Assembly (NCBI RefSeq): GCF_023242365.1
Contig: NZ_JALLIX010000002.1
Location: 124,001-188,000 of the forward strand
Origin: Pseudomonas sp. MWU13-2100
GTDB taxonomy: Bacteria > Pseudomonadota > Gammaproteobacteria > Pseudomonadales > Pseudomonadaceae
DNA: 64,000 nucleotides
Direction of reading: 5' to 3'
In this document: piece after piece, positions 56,482-64,000 of the stretch
Numbering within the stretch: the first letter of the stretch is position 1
Layout of the letters: every line of letters starts with the position of its first letter
Translations under genes and position numbers: made by a program
The notes under the pieces: generated by a model
Database searches by the model: none
Told to the model about the DNA's origin: nothing
The model's input: only the letters and a program-made list of their open reading frames with translations

Positions 56482-56525
56482 AGTATTGCGGCATCTGAAT
56501 CACGCGGTAAGTGCCCGGGCAAAAA

Positions 56526-56539
56526 TGAAACCGGTTTCA
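56526..56539. promoter_or_regulatory. PtxS operator upstream of kguE
   Basis: Second perfect copy of TGAAACCGGTTTCA, 14 bp before the kguE start codon. Binding here would block transcription or the leader of the kgu operon. Confidence 0.93.
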
Positions 56540-56553
56540 GAGGTACAACAACC

Positions 56554-57342
56554 ATGAAAGAACAGCTGTTTCCCGTCTCCATCAGCCTCTCCAGCTATGG
56601 CGCGACACTGGTTCGAGAACGTGGCCAGGAAAGCTTTATCGAACTGCTGGTCGAGGCCGGCGCCCGCCGGATAGAGGTTCGCGAAGAACTGCTGAGCGAT
56701 GAGGATCCGCAGCGCTTTGCTAGCCATGCGGCGGCCATGGGCCTGGAGTGTGCCTACTCTTCGCCCCTGGAGTTATGGCCCGCTGGCCAGTCGCGCCCCG
56801 ACCCGCAACTGGCGGCGACCCTGCAACGCGCCGAAGCCTTTGGCGCGCGCTGGCTGAAAGTCTCCCTGGGCTACTTCAGCGAAAACTGCGACCTGTCGGC
56901 ACTGGCTGGATTGCTCTCGGCATCACCGCTGCGCTTGCTGGTGGAGAACGACCAGACCACCCAGGGCGGACGCATCGAACCTCTGCTGCGCTTTTTCGAT
57001 CAGGTCGAGCAACAGCGCCTGCCGGTGAAAATGACCTTTGATATCGGCAACTGGCACTGGCAGGACCAATCCGCCAGCAGCGCCGCGCGCCTGCTCGGCC
57101 GGCATGTCGACTACCTGCACTGCAAGGCCGTGGCCCGGTGCGCGGATGGCAGGCTCGTCGCCCTGCCACCGAGCGCCCTCGACCTGGATCTGTGGGAACC
57201 TTTGCTGGGCCAGATGAGTCAAGGCGTAACCAGGGCCGTGGAATACCCACTGCTGGGCGACGACCTGCTGGCCGTTACCCGCCAACAGGTGCACAACCTC
57301 GCCCGCCTGGGCCGCGCCATGGAGGAAACCGCCCATGCCTGA
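56554..57342 (+). CDS. kguE: KguE, sugar-phosphate isomerase/epimerase-like protein
   Basis: A 262-residue TIM-barrel (AP endonuclease-2/xylose-isomerase-like) protein. Visible elements are RRIEVREELLSDEDP (metal-side Glu), LRLLVENDQTTQGGRIEPLL and MTFDIGNWHWQ with its Asp. It belongs to the 2-ketogluconate operon; its exact catalytic step is not well defined. AGAGGTACAACAACC precedes the ATG. It overlaps kguK by eight bases. Confidence 0.92.
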   Translation: MKEQLFPVSISLSSYGATLVRERGQESFIELLVEAGARRIEVREELLSDEDPQRFASHAAAMGLECAYSSPLELWPAGQSRPDPQLAATLQRAEAFGARWLKVSLGYFSENCDLSALAGLLSASPLRLLVENDQTTQGGRIEPLLRFFDQVEQQRLPVKMTFDIGNWHWQDQSASSAARLLGRHVDYLHCKAVARCADGRLVALPPSALDLDLWEPLLGQMSQGVTRAVEYPLLGDDLLAVTRQQVHNLARLGRAMEETAHA

Positions 57343-58288
57343 GATCGAAATCCTCTCGTTCGGCGAAACCATGGCGATGTTCGTCGCCGAACAAACCGGC
57401 GACCTGGCCCGGGTCGGACACTTCCACAAGCGCATCGCCGGAGCTGACAGCAACGTCGCCATTGGCTTGGCGCGTCTGGGCTTCAAGGTCAATTGGCTGA
57501 GCCGGGTCGGCGCCGACTCCCTCGGGCGCTTCGTCATCGACACCCTGCAAGGCGAAGGCCTGCACTGCGATTACGTCGACATTGACCCACGCTATCCCAC
57601 CGGTTTTCAACTCAAGTCCCGGGAAGACCGGGGCCAGGACCCGCAGGTGGAATATTTCCGCCGGGGCTCGGCCGCCAGCCACTTGTCAGTGGCCGATATC
57701 CGCCCAGAGTTGCTCACGGCTGACCATCTGCACGCCACCGGCATTCCTCCCGCCCTGTCGGCCAGCGCCCGCGAACTGTCGTTCGAACTGATGACGCGCA
57801 TGGCGGCCGCCGGACGCAGCGTGTCCTTCGATCCCAACCTGCGACCGAACCTGTGGACCAGTGAGAAACAGATGATCGAGGACGTCAACGCCCTCGCCGC
57901 CCTCGCCCACTGGGTCCTGCCGGGACTGGGCGAAGGTCGCTTGCTGACCGGCTACCAGGAGCCGCGCGATATCGCCGCCTTCTACCTCGACCAGGGCGCC
58001 GCCGTCGTCGCCATCAAGCTCGGGGCCGACGGCGCCTATTACCGGACCCAGCGGGACGAGGGTTTTGTCGCCGCAGTGCCAGTGCAAACCGTGGTGGACA
58101 CGGTCGGGGCCGGTGACGCGTTCGCCGTCGGCGTGGTCAGTGCGCTGCTGGAAAACCACAGCGTGGCCCAGGCCATGGCGCGCGGTAACTGGATCGGTGC
58201 CCAGGCGGTGCAGAGCCGCGGCGACATGGAAGGCCTGCCGACCCGGGAACAACTGACAGCGGCCGGCCGGCCCGTATCCGCCGGCTAA
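57335..58288 (+). CDS. kguK: 2-Ketogluconokinase
   Basis: A 317-residue PfkB/ribokinase-family kinase. ETMAMFVAEQTGDLARVGHF opens it; FDPNLRPNLW is the central block and VDTVGAGDAFAVGVVSALL is the C-terminal signature with the catalytic Asp. It phosphorylates 2-ketogluconate to 2-keto-6-phosphogluconate in the cytoplasm. It overlaps kguE by 8 bp and precedes kguT by 62 bp. Confidence 0.95.
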   Translation: MPEIEILSFGETMAMFVAEQTGDLARVGHFHKRIAGADSNVAIGLARLGFKVNWLSRVGADSLGRFVIDTLQGEGLHCDYVDIDPRYPTGFQLKSREDRGQDPQVEYFRRGSAASHLSVADIRPELLTADHLHATGIPPALSASARELSFELMTRMAAAGRSVSFDPNLRPNLWTSEKQMIEDVNALAALAHWVLPGLGEGRLLTGYQEPRDIAAFYLDQGAAVVAIKLGADGAYYRTQRDEGFVAAVPVQTVVDTVGAGDAFAVGVVSALLENHSVAQAMARGNWIGAQAVQSRGDMEGLPTREQLTAAGRPVSAG

Positions 58289-58350
58289 GCAAGACCGTTT
58301 TTTTGAATGCCACCTGCTGCGACAAAAACAACAAGCTCAGGAGCCACACC

Positions 58351-59649
58351 ATGCATACGCTGAAACTCGCCACCCGCCGCTGGTGGTACATCATGCCCAT
58401 CGTTTTCATCACCTACAGCCTGGCGTACCTGGACCGCGCCAACTACGGCTTCGCCGCGGCCTCGGGCATGGCCGCCGACCTCAACATCACTCCCGGCCTG
58501 TCGTCGTTGCTCGGTGCGCTGTTCTTTCTCGGCTACTTCTTCTTCCAGGTACCCGGCGCCCTCTACGCGCAGAAACACAGTGTGAAAAAGCTGATCTTCG
58601 TCAGCCTGATTCTCTGGGGCGGCCTGGCCACCCTCACCGGCATCGTTTCCAACGCTTATATGCTGATCGGCATCCGCTTCATGCTCGGCGTGGTCGAAGC
58701 CGCCGTGATGCCGGCGATACTGGTGTATCTGTGCTATTGGTTCACCCGCGCCGAACGCTCGCGGGCCAATACCTTCCTGATCCTCGGCAATCCGGTAACC
58801 ATGCTCTGGATGTCAGTGGCCTCGGGTTATCTGGTGCAGCACTTCAGCTGGCGCTGGATGTTTATCGTCGAAGGCCTGCCGGCGGTGATCTGGGCCTTTA
58901 TCTGGTGGCGCCTGGCCGACGAACACCCAGCCCAGGCGAGCTGGCTCAGCGCCAAGGAAAAAAGCGATCTGGACAACGCCCTGGCCGCCGAGCAGGTCGG
59001 CATCAAGGCGGTGAAGAACTATGCGCAGGCCTTCCGCGAACCCAAGGTGATCATCCTCGCCCTGCAGTTCTTCTGCTGGAGCATCGGCGTCTACGGCTTT
59101 GTGCTGTGGCTGCCGTCGATCCTGAAAAGCGGCTTGAAGATGGACATGGTCGAAGCCGGCTGGTTGTCGGCGTTGCCGTACCTGGCCGCGGTGATCGCCA
59201 TGCTCGCGGTGTCCTGGGGTTCGGACAAACTGCAGCGACGCAAACGCTTTGTCTGGCCGCCGCTGCTGGTGGCTTCGGTGGCCTTCTATGCCTCCTACGC
59301 CCTGGGCGCGGAACATTTCTGGTGGTCCTATAGCCTGCTGGTGATCGCCGGCGCCTGCATGTACGCGCCCTACGGGCCGTTCTTTGCCATCGTCCCGGAG
59401 ATCCTCCCGGTCAATGTCGCCGGTGGTGCCATGGCGCTGATCAACAGCATGGGGGCCCTCGGTTCCTTCGGCGGCTCCTACCTGGTGGGCTACCTGAACA
59501 GCGAAACCGGCTCACCGGGCGCTTCCTACCTGCTGATGAGCGGCGCCCTGCTGCTTTCAGTGATTCTGACCGTTTTCCTCAATCCCGGCGTCAGCGACCG
59601 GGCAGCCCCCAAGGGTTTGCCGAGGCCGCGTGCGCTCTCCCATCCCTGA
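58351..59649 (+). CDS. kguT: 2-Ketogluconate transporter (MFS)
   Basis: A 432-residue protein of the anion:cation symporter MFS family with about 12 hydrophobic helices. LAYLDRANYGFAAASGMAAD near the N-terminus is the family's DR-A-N motif, and GIRFMLGVVEAAVMPAILVY follows. It imports 2-ketogluconate across the inner membrane. ATG 58351 follows CAGGAGCCACACC; the earlier in-frame start (58303) lacks a ribosome site. It precedes kguD by 19 bp. Confidence 0.94.
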   Translation: MHTLKLATRRWWYIMPIVFITYSLAYLDRANYGFAAASGMAADLNITPGLSSLLGALFFLGYFFFQVPGALYAQKHSVKKLIFVSLILWGGLATLTGIVSNAYMLIGIRFMLGVVEAAVMPAILVYLCYWFTRAERSRANTFLILGNPVTMLWMSVASGYLVQHFSWRWMFIVEGLPAVIWAFIWWRLADEHPAQASWLSAKEKSDLDNALAAEQVGIKAVKNYAQAFREPKVIILALQFFCWSIGVYGFVLWLPSILKSGLKMDMVEAGWLSALPYLAAVIAMLAVSWGSDKLQRRKRFVWPPLLVASVAFYASYALGAEHFWWSYSLLVIAGACMYAPYGPFFAIVPEILPVNVAGGAMALINSMGALGSFGGSYLVGYLNSETGSPGASYLLMSGALLLSVILTVFLNPGVSDRAAPKGLPRPRALSHP

Positions 59650-59668
59650 ACTCTGTCGAGCGAACCCG

Positions 59669-60646
59669 ATGAAAAAACCGATAGTGTTGTACAAGAAGCT
59701 CTCGCCCCCGCTGATGGCCCGCCTGCATGAGCACACCCAGGTCACCCTGATCGACGACCTCGGTGACAACGGCCAGGCGCAACTGCGCGCCGCCCTGCCC
59801 GAGGCCCGTGGCCTGCTCGGTGCCAGCCTGAAGCTGGATGCCGCGCTGCTCGACCTGGCGCCACGGCTGGAAGCCATCGCCAGTGTTTCGGTAGGTGTCG
59901 ACAATTACGATATCGATTACCTGACCCGTCGACGGATCCTGCTCAGCAACACCCCCGACGTGCTCACCGAAACCACCGCCGACACCGGCTTCGCCCTGAT
60001 CCTGGCCAGCGCCCGGCGCGTGGTGGAGTTGGCGAACCTGGTGCGCAACGGACAGTGGACCCGGAACATCGGCCCGCTGCATTTCGGCACCGATGTGCAT
60101 GGCAAGAAGCTCGGCATCATCGGCATGGGACGTATCGGTGAAGCCCTGGCCCGGCGCGGGCATTTCGGCTTCGGCATGCCGGTGCTCTACCACAGCCACT
60201 CGCCCAGGCCTGAAGCGGAACAGCAGTTCAATGCGCGCTACCTGGGGTTGCACGAACTCTTGCAGGAAGCCGACTTTGTCTGCCTGACCTTACCGCTGAC
60301 CCCTCGGACCGAGGGGCTGATCGGTGCCAGGGAATTGGCCCTGATGCGCCCGGAAAGCATCCTGATCAATATTTCCCGGGGCAAGGTGGTGGACGAACAG
60401 GCGCTGATCCAGGCCTTGCAGAACCGACAGATCCGTGGCGCCGGCCTGGATGTGTTCGAGCGCGAACCGCTGGCGCCGAACTCGCCGTTGCTGAACCTGG
60501 CCAATGTGGTGGCCACGCCGCATATCGGCTCGGCCACCTATGAGACCCGCGAAGCCATGGCACGCTGTGCGGTGGACAATCTGCTCGCGGCCCTGGCCGG
60601 AGAACGCCCACCGAATCTGGTCAATCCCCAGGCCTACCAACACTGA
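59669..60646 (+). CDS. kguD: 2-Ketogluconate-6-phosphate reductase
   Basis: A 325-residue D-2-hydroxyacid dehydrogenase. The NAD(P)-binding motif is LGIIGMGRIGEALARR, the substrate-side blocks include ISRGKVVDEQALIQAL, GLDVFEREP with the Glu, and TPHIGSATYETREAM with the catalytic His. It reduces 2-keto-6-phosphogluconate to 6-phosphogluconate, feeding the Entner-Doudoroff pathway. It completes the kguEKTD operon. ATG 59669 is preferred. Confidence 0.95.
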   Translation: MKKPIVLYKKLSPPLMARLHEHTQVTLIDDLGDNGQAQLRAALPEARGLLGASLKLDAALLDLAPRLEAIASVSVGVDNYDIDYLTRRRILLSNTPDVLTETTADTGFALILASARRVVELANLVRNGQWTRNIGPLHFGTDVHGKKLGIIGMGRIGEALARRGHFGFGMPVLYHSHSPRPEAEQQFNARYLGLHELLQEADFVCLTLPLTPRTEGLIGARELALMRPESILINISRGKVVDEQALIQALQNRQIRGAGLDVFEREPLAPNSPLLNLANVVATPHIGSATYETREAMARCAVDNLLAALAGERPPNLVNPQAYQH

Positions 60647-60661
60647 GCCCCATGCCGGCAG

Positions 60662-60690
60662 CGAGCGTTGCCATGGCGCGGCAACGCTCG
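60662..60690. terminator. Bidirectional hairpin between kguD and chemoreceptor
   Basis: CGAGCGTTGCC and GGCAACGCTCG form an 11-bp stem around ATGGCGC between two convergent genes. No U-tract on either side, so termination is likely but not certain. Confidence 0.6.
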
Positions 60691-60694
60691 AAGG

Positions 60695-62320
60695 TCAGAT
60701 CACGAAGCGCGCGACCATGGCATTGAGGTCCACCGCCAGGCGCGACAGCTCATGGCTGGCGGCGCTGGTCTGATTGGCACCGGCGGCCGACTGGGAAGCC
60801 AGGTCGCGGATATTCACCAGGTTGCGATCCACTTCGCGGGAAACCTGTGCCTGCTCTTCCGAGGCGCTGGCAATCACCAGGTTGCGCTCGTTGATCAGGT
60901 TGATCGAGTGAGTGATCTGCTCCAGCGCCACACCGGCGGCACGGGCCATCTCCAGGGTACTCTGGGTCCGCTGGTTGCTTTGCTGCATCGATTGCACGGC
61001 CTGACCGGTGCCATTCTGGATACCAGCAACCATCTGCTCGATCTCCTTGGTCGACTGCTGGGTACGATGGGCCAACGCCCGCACTTCGTCGGCCACCACG
61101 GCAAAACCGCGCCCGGCCTCGCCCGCCCGTGCCGCCTCGATGGCGGCGTTGAGGGCCAGCAGGTTGGTCTGTTCGGCAATGGCACGGATCACGTCCAGTA
61201 CCTGACCGATGTCACGGCCCTGGGTCGCCAGGCCTTCGATCAGCACCGAGGTGTTTTGTACGTCCTGGGTCATGGTCTGAATCGCCTCCACCGTCTTGAC
61301 CACCCGGTCACGGCCTTCCCGTGCCGCCTGGTTGGATTCCTGCGAGGCTTCGGAGGTCGACACCGCGTTGCGCGCCACTTCTTCGACTGCGCTGGTCATT
61401 TCGTTGACCGCCGTGGCTGCCTGCTCGATCTCGTTGTTCTGCTGCTGCAGCCCGCGGGACGACTCCTCGGTCACTGCGCTGAGCTCTTCGGCCGCCGACG
61501 CCAACTGGGTGGCCGAACCGGAGATCTGTTCGATGGTCTTGCGCAGATTGCCTTGCATTGCCAGCAACGCGCCGAGCAAACGGGCCGGCTCATCTTTGCC
61601 TTCAACGGCAATGGCCTTGGTCAAGTTACCGCCGGCAATGGTTTCAGCCGCCTCGACAGCCTTGTTCAACGGCACTACGATACTGCGAGTCAATAGCCAG
61701 GCCAGCAGCACGGTCATCAGCGCCGCCACCACCGAGACCAGGATAATACCGAAACTGGCATTGCCGTATTGCTCACCGGCCTGGGCCGACGCAACCTTGG
61801 CGCCAGCCTTGTTGATCTCAACCAACTGATTGAGCTGTACCCCCATCAGGTCCGTACCGGCCTTGATCTGGTTGTTGATCAGATTACGCATGTCCTCGAT
61901 CTTGTCCTGCCGTGACAACTCCAGCATCTGGCTCTGGTCCCGAATATAAGTGTCGAGCGTGACCGAAAACTCCTTGTACTTGGCCAGTTCTTCACCTTCA
62001 GCAGGCAAATCGGCGTAACTCTTCACGTCCTTGCGAACTTTGTCCACCAGAGCAGCAACCCGCGTATTAGTGTCCTGCAAGGATGCGGAATCACGGTTGA
62101 GCAGCAGGCGAAAAGACAGGATGCGCATACGCAGGACGTCTTCGAGCGCATTGCCGAGAAACCCGACGCTAGGCAGTTGATTCGTTTCCATATCAATGGA
62201 CGCCTGGCGAATCACCGTCATGCGGGTCTGGGAAAAGACGCCCAGCACAATCACCAGCAATGCAATGAACGCAAAACCGAGAAACGCACGCGGGGCGATA
62301 TTCATATTTCGTAGGGACAT
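60695..62320 (-). CDS. Methyl-accepting chemotaxis protein (4HB-type sensor)
   Basis: A 541-residue receptor. TM1 is at about residues 11-29 ([19 protein letters not shown]), a periplasmic helical ligand-binding domain of about 160 residues follows ([34 protein letters not shown]), then TM2 ([19 protein letters not shown]), HAMP and the signalling hairpin with [20 protein letters not shown]. The domain length fits 4HB rather than the longer HBM type. ATG 62320 (MSLRNMNI) follows AGAGAACAGCCC. It converges on kguD; taxis towards a sugar acid is only a guess. Confidence 0.92.
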   Translation of the reverse strand: MSLRNMNIAPRAFLGFAFIALLVIVLGVFSQTRMTVIRQASIDMETNQLPSVGFLGNALEDVLRMRILSFRLLLNRDSASLQDTNTRVAALVDKVRKDVKSYADLPAEGEELAKYKEFSVTLDTYIRDQSQMLELSRQDKIEDMRNLINNQIKAGTDLMGVQLNQLVEINKAGAKVASAQAGEQYGNASFGIILVSVVAALMTVLLAWLLTRSIVVPLNKAVEAAETIAGGNLTKAIAVEGKDEPARLLGALLAMQGNLRKTIEQISGSATQLASAAEELSAVTEESSRGLQQQNNEIEQAATAVNEMTSAVEEVARNAVSTSEASQESNQAAREGRDRVVKTVEAIQTMTQDVQNTSVLIEGLATQGRDIGQVLDVIRAIAEQTNLLALNAAIEAARAGEAGRGFAVVADEVRALAHRTQQSTKEIEQMVAGIQNGTGQAVQSMQQSNQRTQSTLEMARAAGVALEQITHSINLINERNLVIASASEEQAQVSREVDRNLVNIRDLASQSAAGANQTSAASHELSRLAVDLNAMVARFVI

Positions 62321-62649
62321 GGGCTGTTCTCTATAAGACGTGAGGACTACTAGCTTCCATGCCGGACACCTGTCAGATGGCAAGTTGCCATACCGACAGT
62401 GTTGCACCACTCTTCGTCTGCGACGGTGGGCTTACAACTGATTATCGGCAGAAGTTGTGAATTCATTCAGCGGGATTGAAAAAATATTTCACTCTATGAC
62501 TTGGCATCGCCAAATATTTCATCATTGATACATTTGCTGCCCTGCACACTTTAAATCATGGCTATAGGCCATTAACTGTACAGGCATGTTCAATGTTCTG
62601 GAGCTGTAACTTGTGGGAACACTGAACTCCCACAAGCGAGCGTGGGCTT
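62321..62649. promoter_or_regulatory. Chemoreceptor upstream region with two direct repeats
   Basis: 329 bp without a gene. AAATATTTCA occurs at 62482-62491 and again at 62512-62521, exactly 30 bp apart. A CTTGTGGG/CCCACAAG hairpin lies at about 62611-62637, next to the mosaic pseudogene. Confidence 0.45.
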
Positions 62650-62657
62650 GTGGCGAA

Positions 62658-63084
62658 TCATTCTCCGGTCTCGATCTCGGCTTGCAGGATATCGCCGGAG
62701 AAACCGACCGCGACGCAGATATCGCCGTTGGTCACGCTCGTCGAGGCCTTGCTTGTAAAGTTTATCCAGGTAGGCGCGCAGGCTGCGTTCCTGCTCGGGG
62801 TAACGCGCGGCGCAGTACAAAGCCCCACCCTTGCGGTAGTCGCAGTCGATGCCTTCGCGATCGATAACCCGCCGGACCTCGTCGGGCCTGGCATAGGCCT
62901 TGGGCGACAGGCCAGTGCGCTGGCGAAAGCACTTGTAGAAGGCCGACAGGGAATTGAACCCGGCGGCGATCGCCAGTTCGTCGATGCATACCGGTGGCAC
63001 GGCCTGGTCCAGCGCCGCCAGCAGGTGCTGCAAGCGCGCCTGGTTGACGTGGCGGTAGAAACTCTTGTGGCGCACTCGAATCAA
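62658..63084 (-). pseudogene. Mosaic of three gene fragments (AraC, FAD oxidoreductase, PotF-like)
   Basis: Three recognisable pieces abut on the minus strand. Positions 63084-62887 encode an AraC C-terminal-type HTH (DELAIAAGFNSLSAFYKCF, then GLSPKAYAR). In the same frame, 62886-62736 encode a fragment typical of DAO-type FAD oxidoreductases (GIDCDYRKGGALYCAARYP, EQERSLRAYLDKLYKQGLDE). In a different frame 62735-62658 encode VTNGDICVAVGFSGDILQAE, close to the PotF/SpuD polyamine-binding proteins, ending in a stop. Each part is too short to function. It looks like a deletion scar joining genes that may once have been neighbours in a polyamine or amine locus; the joining history is inference. 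Confidence 0.75.
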
Positions 63085-63255
63085 GATATATAGACGCAGA
63101 TCAACTTACACGAAAACAATCGCCGAACGGCTTGAAAAAACTCTCCTGCCCCATTGAACGGATGCTATTTTTAAGCCTTCTGCTGGTGGGACCATGAGGT
63201 CCCGCCGTTCCTACCCGCGAGCAAAAGGAAGCGCTCAAAGAAACAGGTGGGCGAC

Positions 63256-63528
63256 ATGAGTAAAGTCTTCAGCCAGGTGACCTTCCCCAACGCTTGCCAA
63301 CTGATGCGCTGGCATTTTCATCCCATGGGCTTCGAAGCCAGCATGGATGCGCCAGACAGCATGGTCGCCCGGCTGTTCGACCGGGCCAGTGGCGAAACGC
63401 TGATCGCCATCGCCGGTATTCCCTGCGCCACGGTGATGAACGCCGCCGATGTGGAACGGATCATCGAGGCGGTTGAGGATGAGCTCGAATCCTTCGTACC
63501 GCCCATGAGCCTGCGCGCCCTCAATTGA
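63256..63528 (+). CDS. DUF1652 domain protein
   Basis: A 90-residue protein of the pseudomonad DUF1652 family. It has FPNACQLMRWHFHPMGFEAS at the start, ARLFDRASGETLIAIAGIP in the middle and a final helix RIIEAVEDELESF. No signal peptide or metal site. ATG 63256 follows AACAGGTGGGCGAC; GTG 63247 is in frame. Function unknown. It is monocistronic and followed by a REPIN. Confidence 0.82.
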   Translation: MSKVFSQVTFPNACQLMRWHFHPMGFEASMDAPDSMVARLFDRASGETLIAIAGIPCATVMNAADVERIIEAVEDELESFVPPMSLRALN

Positions 63529-63546
63529 CTCGAAGGCTTGCCAGCC

Positions 63547-63664
63547 AGTCAAGGCCAAACACCACAACCTGTGGGAGCGGAGCTTGCCCGCGAAGCTTCT
63601 GGCGTCCTCACCGGCGTCTTCGCGGGCAAGCTCCGTTCCCACAAGTTACCGGGTGCTTTCAACC
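63547..63664. repeat. REPIN with partial compound flanks, possible third copy
   Basis: A REPIN at 63570-63643 (TGTGGGAGCGGAGCTTGCCC arms) is flanked on the left by AGTCAAGGCCAAACACCAC and on the right by GGTGCTTTCAA. These are remnants of the two flanks seen in the compound elements at 29582 and 42484; the outer inverted arms are missing or degraded. Confidence 0.7.
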
Positions 63665-63696
63665 CCTCTGTACAACTTGATAGCTCAGCGCAACCC

Positions 63697-64000
63697 TCAG
63701 GGTTTGACCCGTAAATCGGCGAAAAACGCCTTGTCCCCCGCCACCCGATCCGAGGCCTTCGGCCCGTTCGTGGCCTGGCCGTCCTGCCCGTCCAGATACC
63801 AGTAGCAGTGCTTCACCGCCCGGGTGATGCCGACGTAGGCCAGCCGCAGGATCTCATCCTTCTGCGCATTGTCGTAGGCCTCGGCATCGCCCTCGTCCCC
63901 CAGCCCGGCCATGCGATAGACCTGGTTCTTGTAGGGCGAACGGGTCAGGTGCAGGCAGTCGCCCAACAGGAATACCACATCGGCCTGCAACCCCTTGGCA
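63697..64000 (-). CDS. UvrD/superfamily I DNA helicase, C-terminal part
   Basis: The frame enters from the right edge (start beyond the window) and ends at 63697. KGLQADVVFLLGD is the segment after motif V and LRLAYVGITRAVKHCYW is motif VI (VGITRA), which identifies a UvrD-type 3'-5' helicase. The last about 100 residues are visible. Which helicase of this class it is cannot be told from this part. Confidence 0.85.
   Translation of the reverse strand, partial: AKGLQADVVFLLGDCLHLTRSPYKNQVYRMAGLGDEGDAEAYDNAQKDEILRLAYVGITRAVKHCYWYLDGQDGQATNGPKASDRVAGDKAFFADLRVKP

Overview
The window looks like chromosomal DNA of a fluorescent-group Pseudomonas. The evidence is GC-rich coding sequence, dispersed palindromic REP/REPIN elements of the GTGGGAGCGGAGCTTGCCCGCG type, and several gene sets typical of that group: arnCADTEF-ugd, aprA-inh-aprDEF-lipase, ptxS-kguEKTD and alkB-praAB. 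This identification is inference from gene content; no database search was possible. No rRNA, tRNA, CRISPR array, prophage or transposase gene was seen.

Layout. 1-909 is the 5' part of a large DUF6543 (dermonecrotic-toxin-like) gene. 1.0-6.8 kb holds sohB, a histidine phosphatase, an SCP2 protein, a phosphotransferase, an SDR and a Gfo/Idh/MocA oxidoreductase. 6.8-7.1 kb is a repeat patch with eight perfect 16-bp units running into a REPIN. 7.1-12.2 kb holds an orphan betaine-type binding protein, three small unknown proteins, a chemoreceptor with a C-terminal sensor region and a DksA-like protein with half a zinc finger. 12.4-29.6 kb concerns lipophilic substrates. One operon (fadE-like, FabG4-like SDR, MaoC, thiolase, acyl-CoA ligase) forms a beta-oxidation route through (R)-3-hydroxyacyl-CoA, followed upstream by FadL, PraB, PraA and the alkane hydroxylase AlkB. 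An alpha/beta hydrolase is divergent from a Baeyer-Villiger monooxygenase, an SDR and a ferritin-like PF10118 protein. Together these could support terminal (AlkB) and ketone/ester-type (BVMO plus hydrolase) oxidation of alkyl chains.

29.7-32.6 kb encodes an EmrAB-like efflux pair. 33.0-40.6 kb is the lipid A aminoarabinose operon arnC-A-D-T-E-F-ugd without arnB, followed by twin terminators and an extra ArnT-like glycosyltransferase. 42.7-51.1 kb is the type I secretion locus: RTX lipase/polyurethanase, AprF, AprE, AprD, inhibitor Inh and alkaline metalloprotease AprA. 51.7-55.3 kb has an AraC regulator, a LysE exporter, a choline/carnitine-type binding protein and an HSL-family esterase. 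55.4-60.6 kb is the 2-ketogluconate regulon ptxS-kguE-kguK-kguT-kguD with two perfect PtxS operators. A chemoreceptor gene converges on kguD. The end holds a mosaic of three abutting gene fragments (AraC, FAD oxidoreductase, PotF-like), a DUF1652 protein and the C-terminus of a UvrD-type helicase.

The most unusual signals are two opposed copies of a compound element in which a REPIN is nested inside a second inverted repeat, the mosaic pseudogene, the linkage of AlkB, BVMO and PF10118 genes, a perfect 25-bp palindrome upstream of fadE, and the arn leader hairpin containing a seven-codon ORF.
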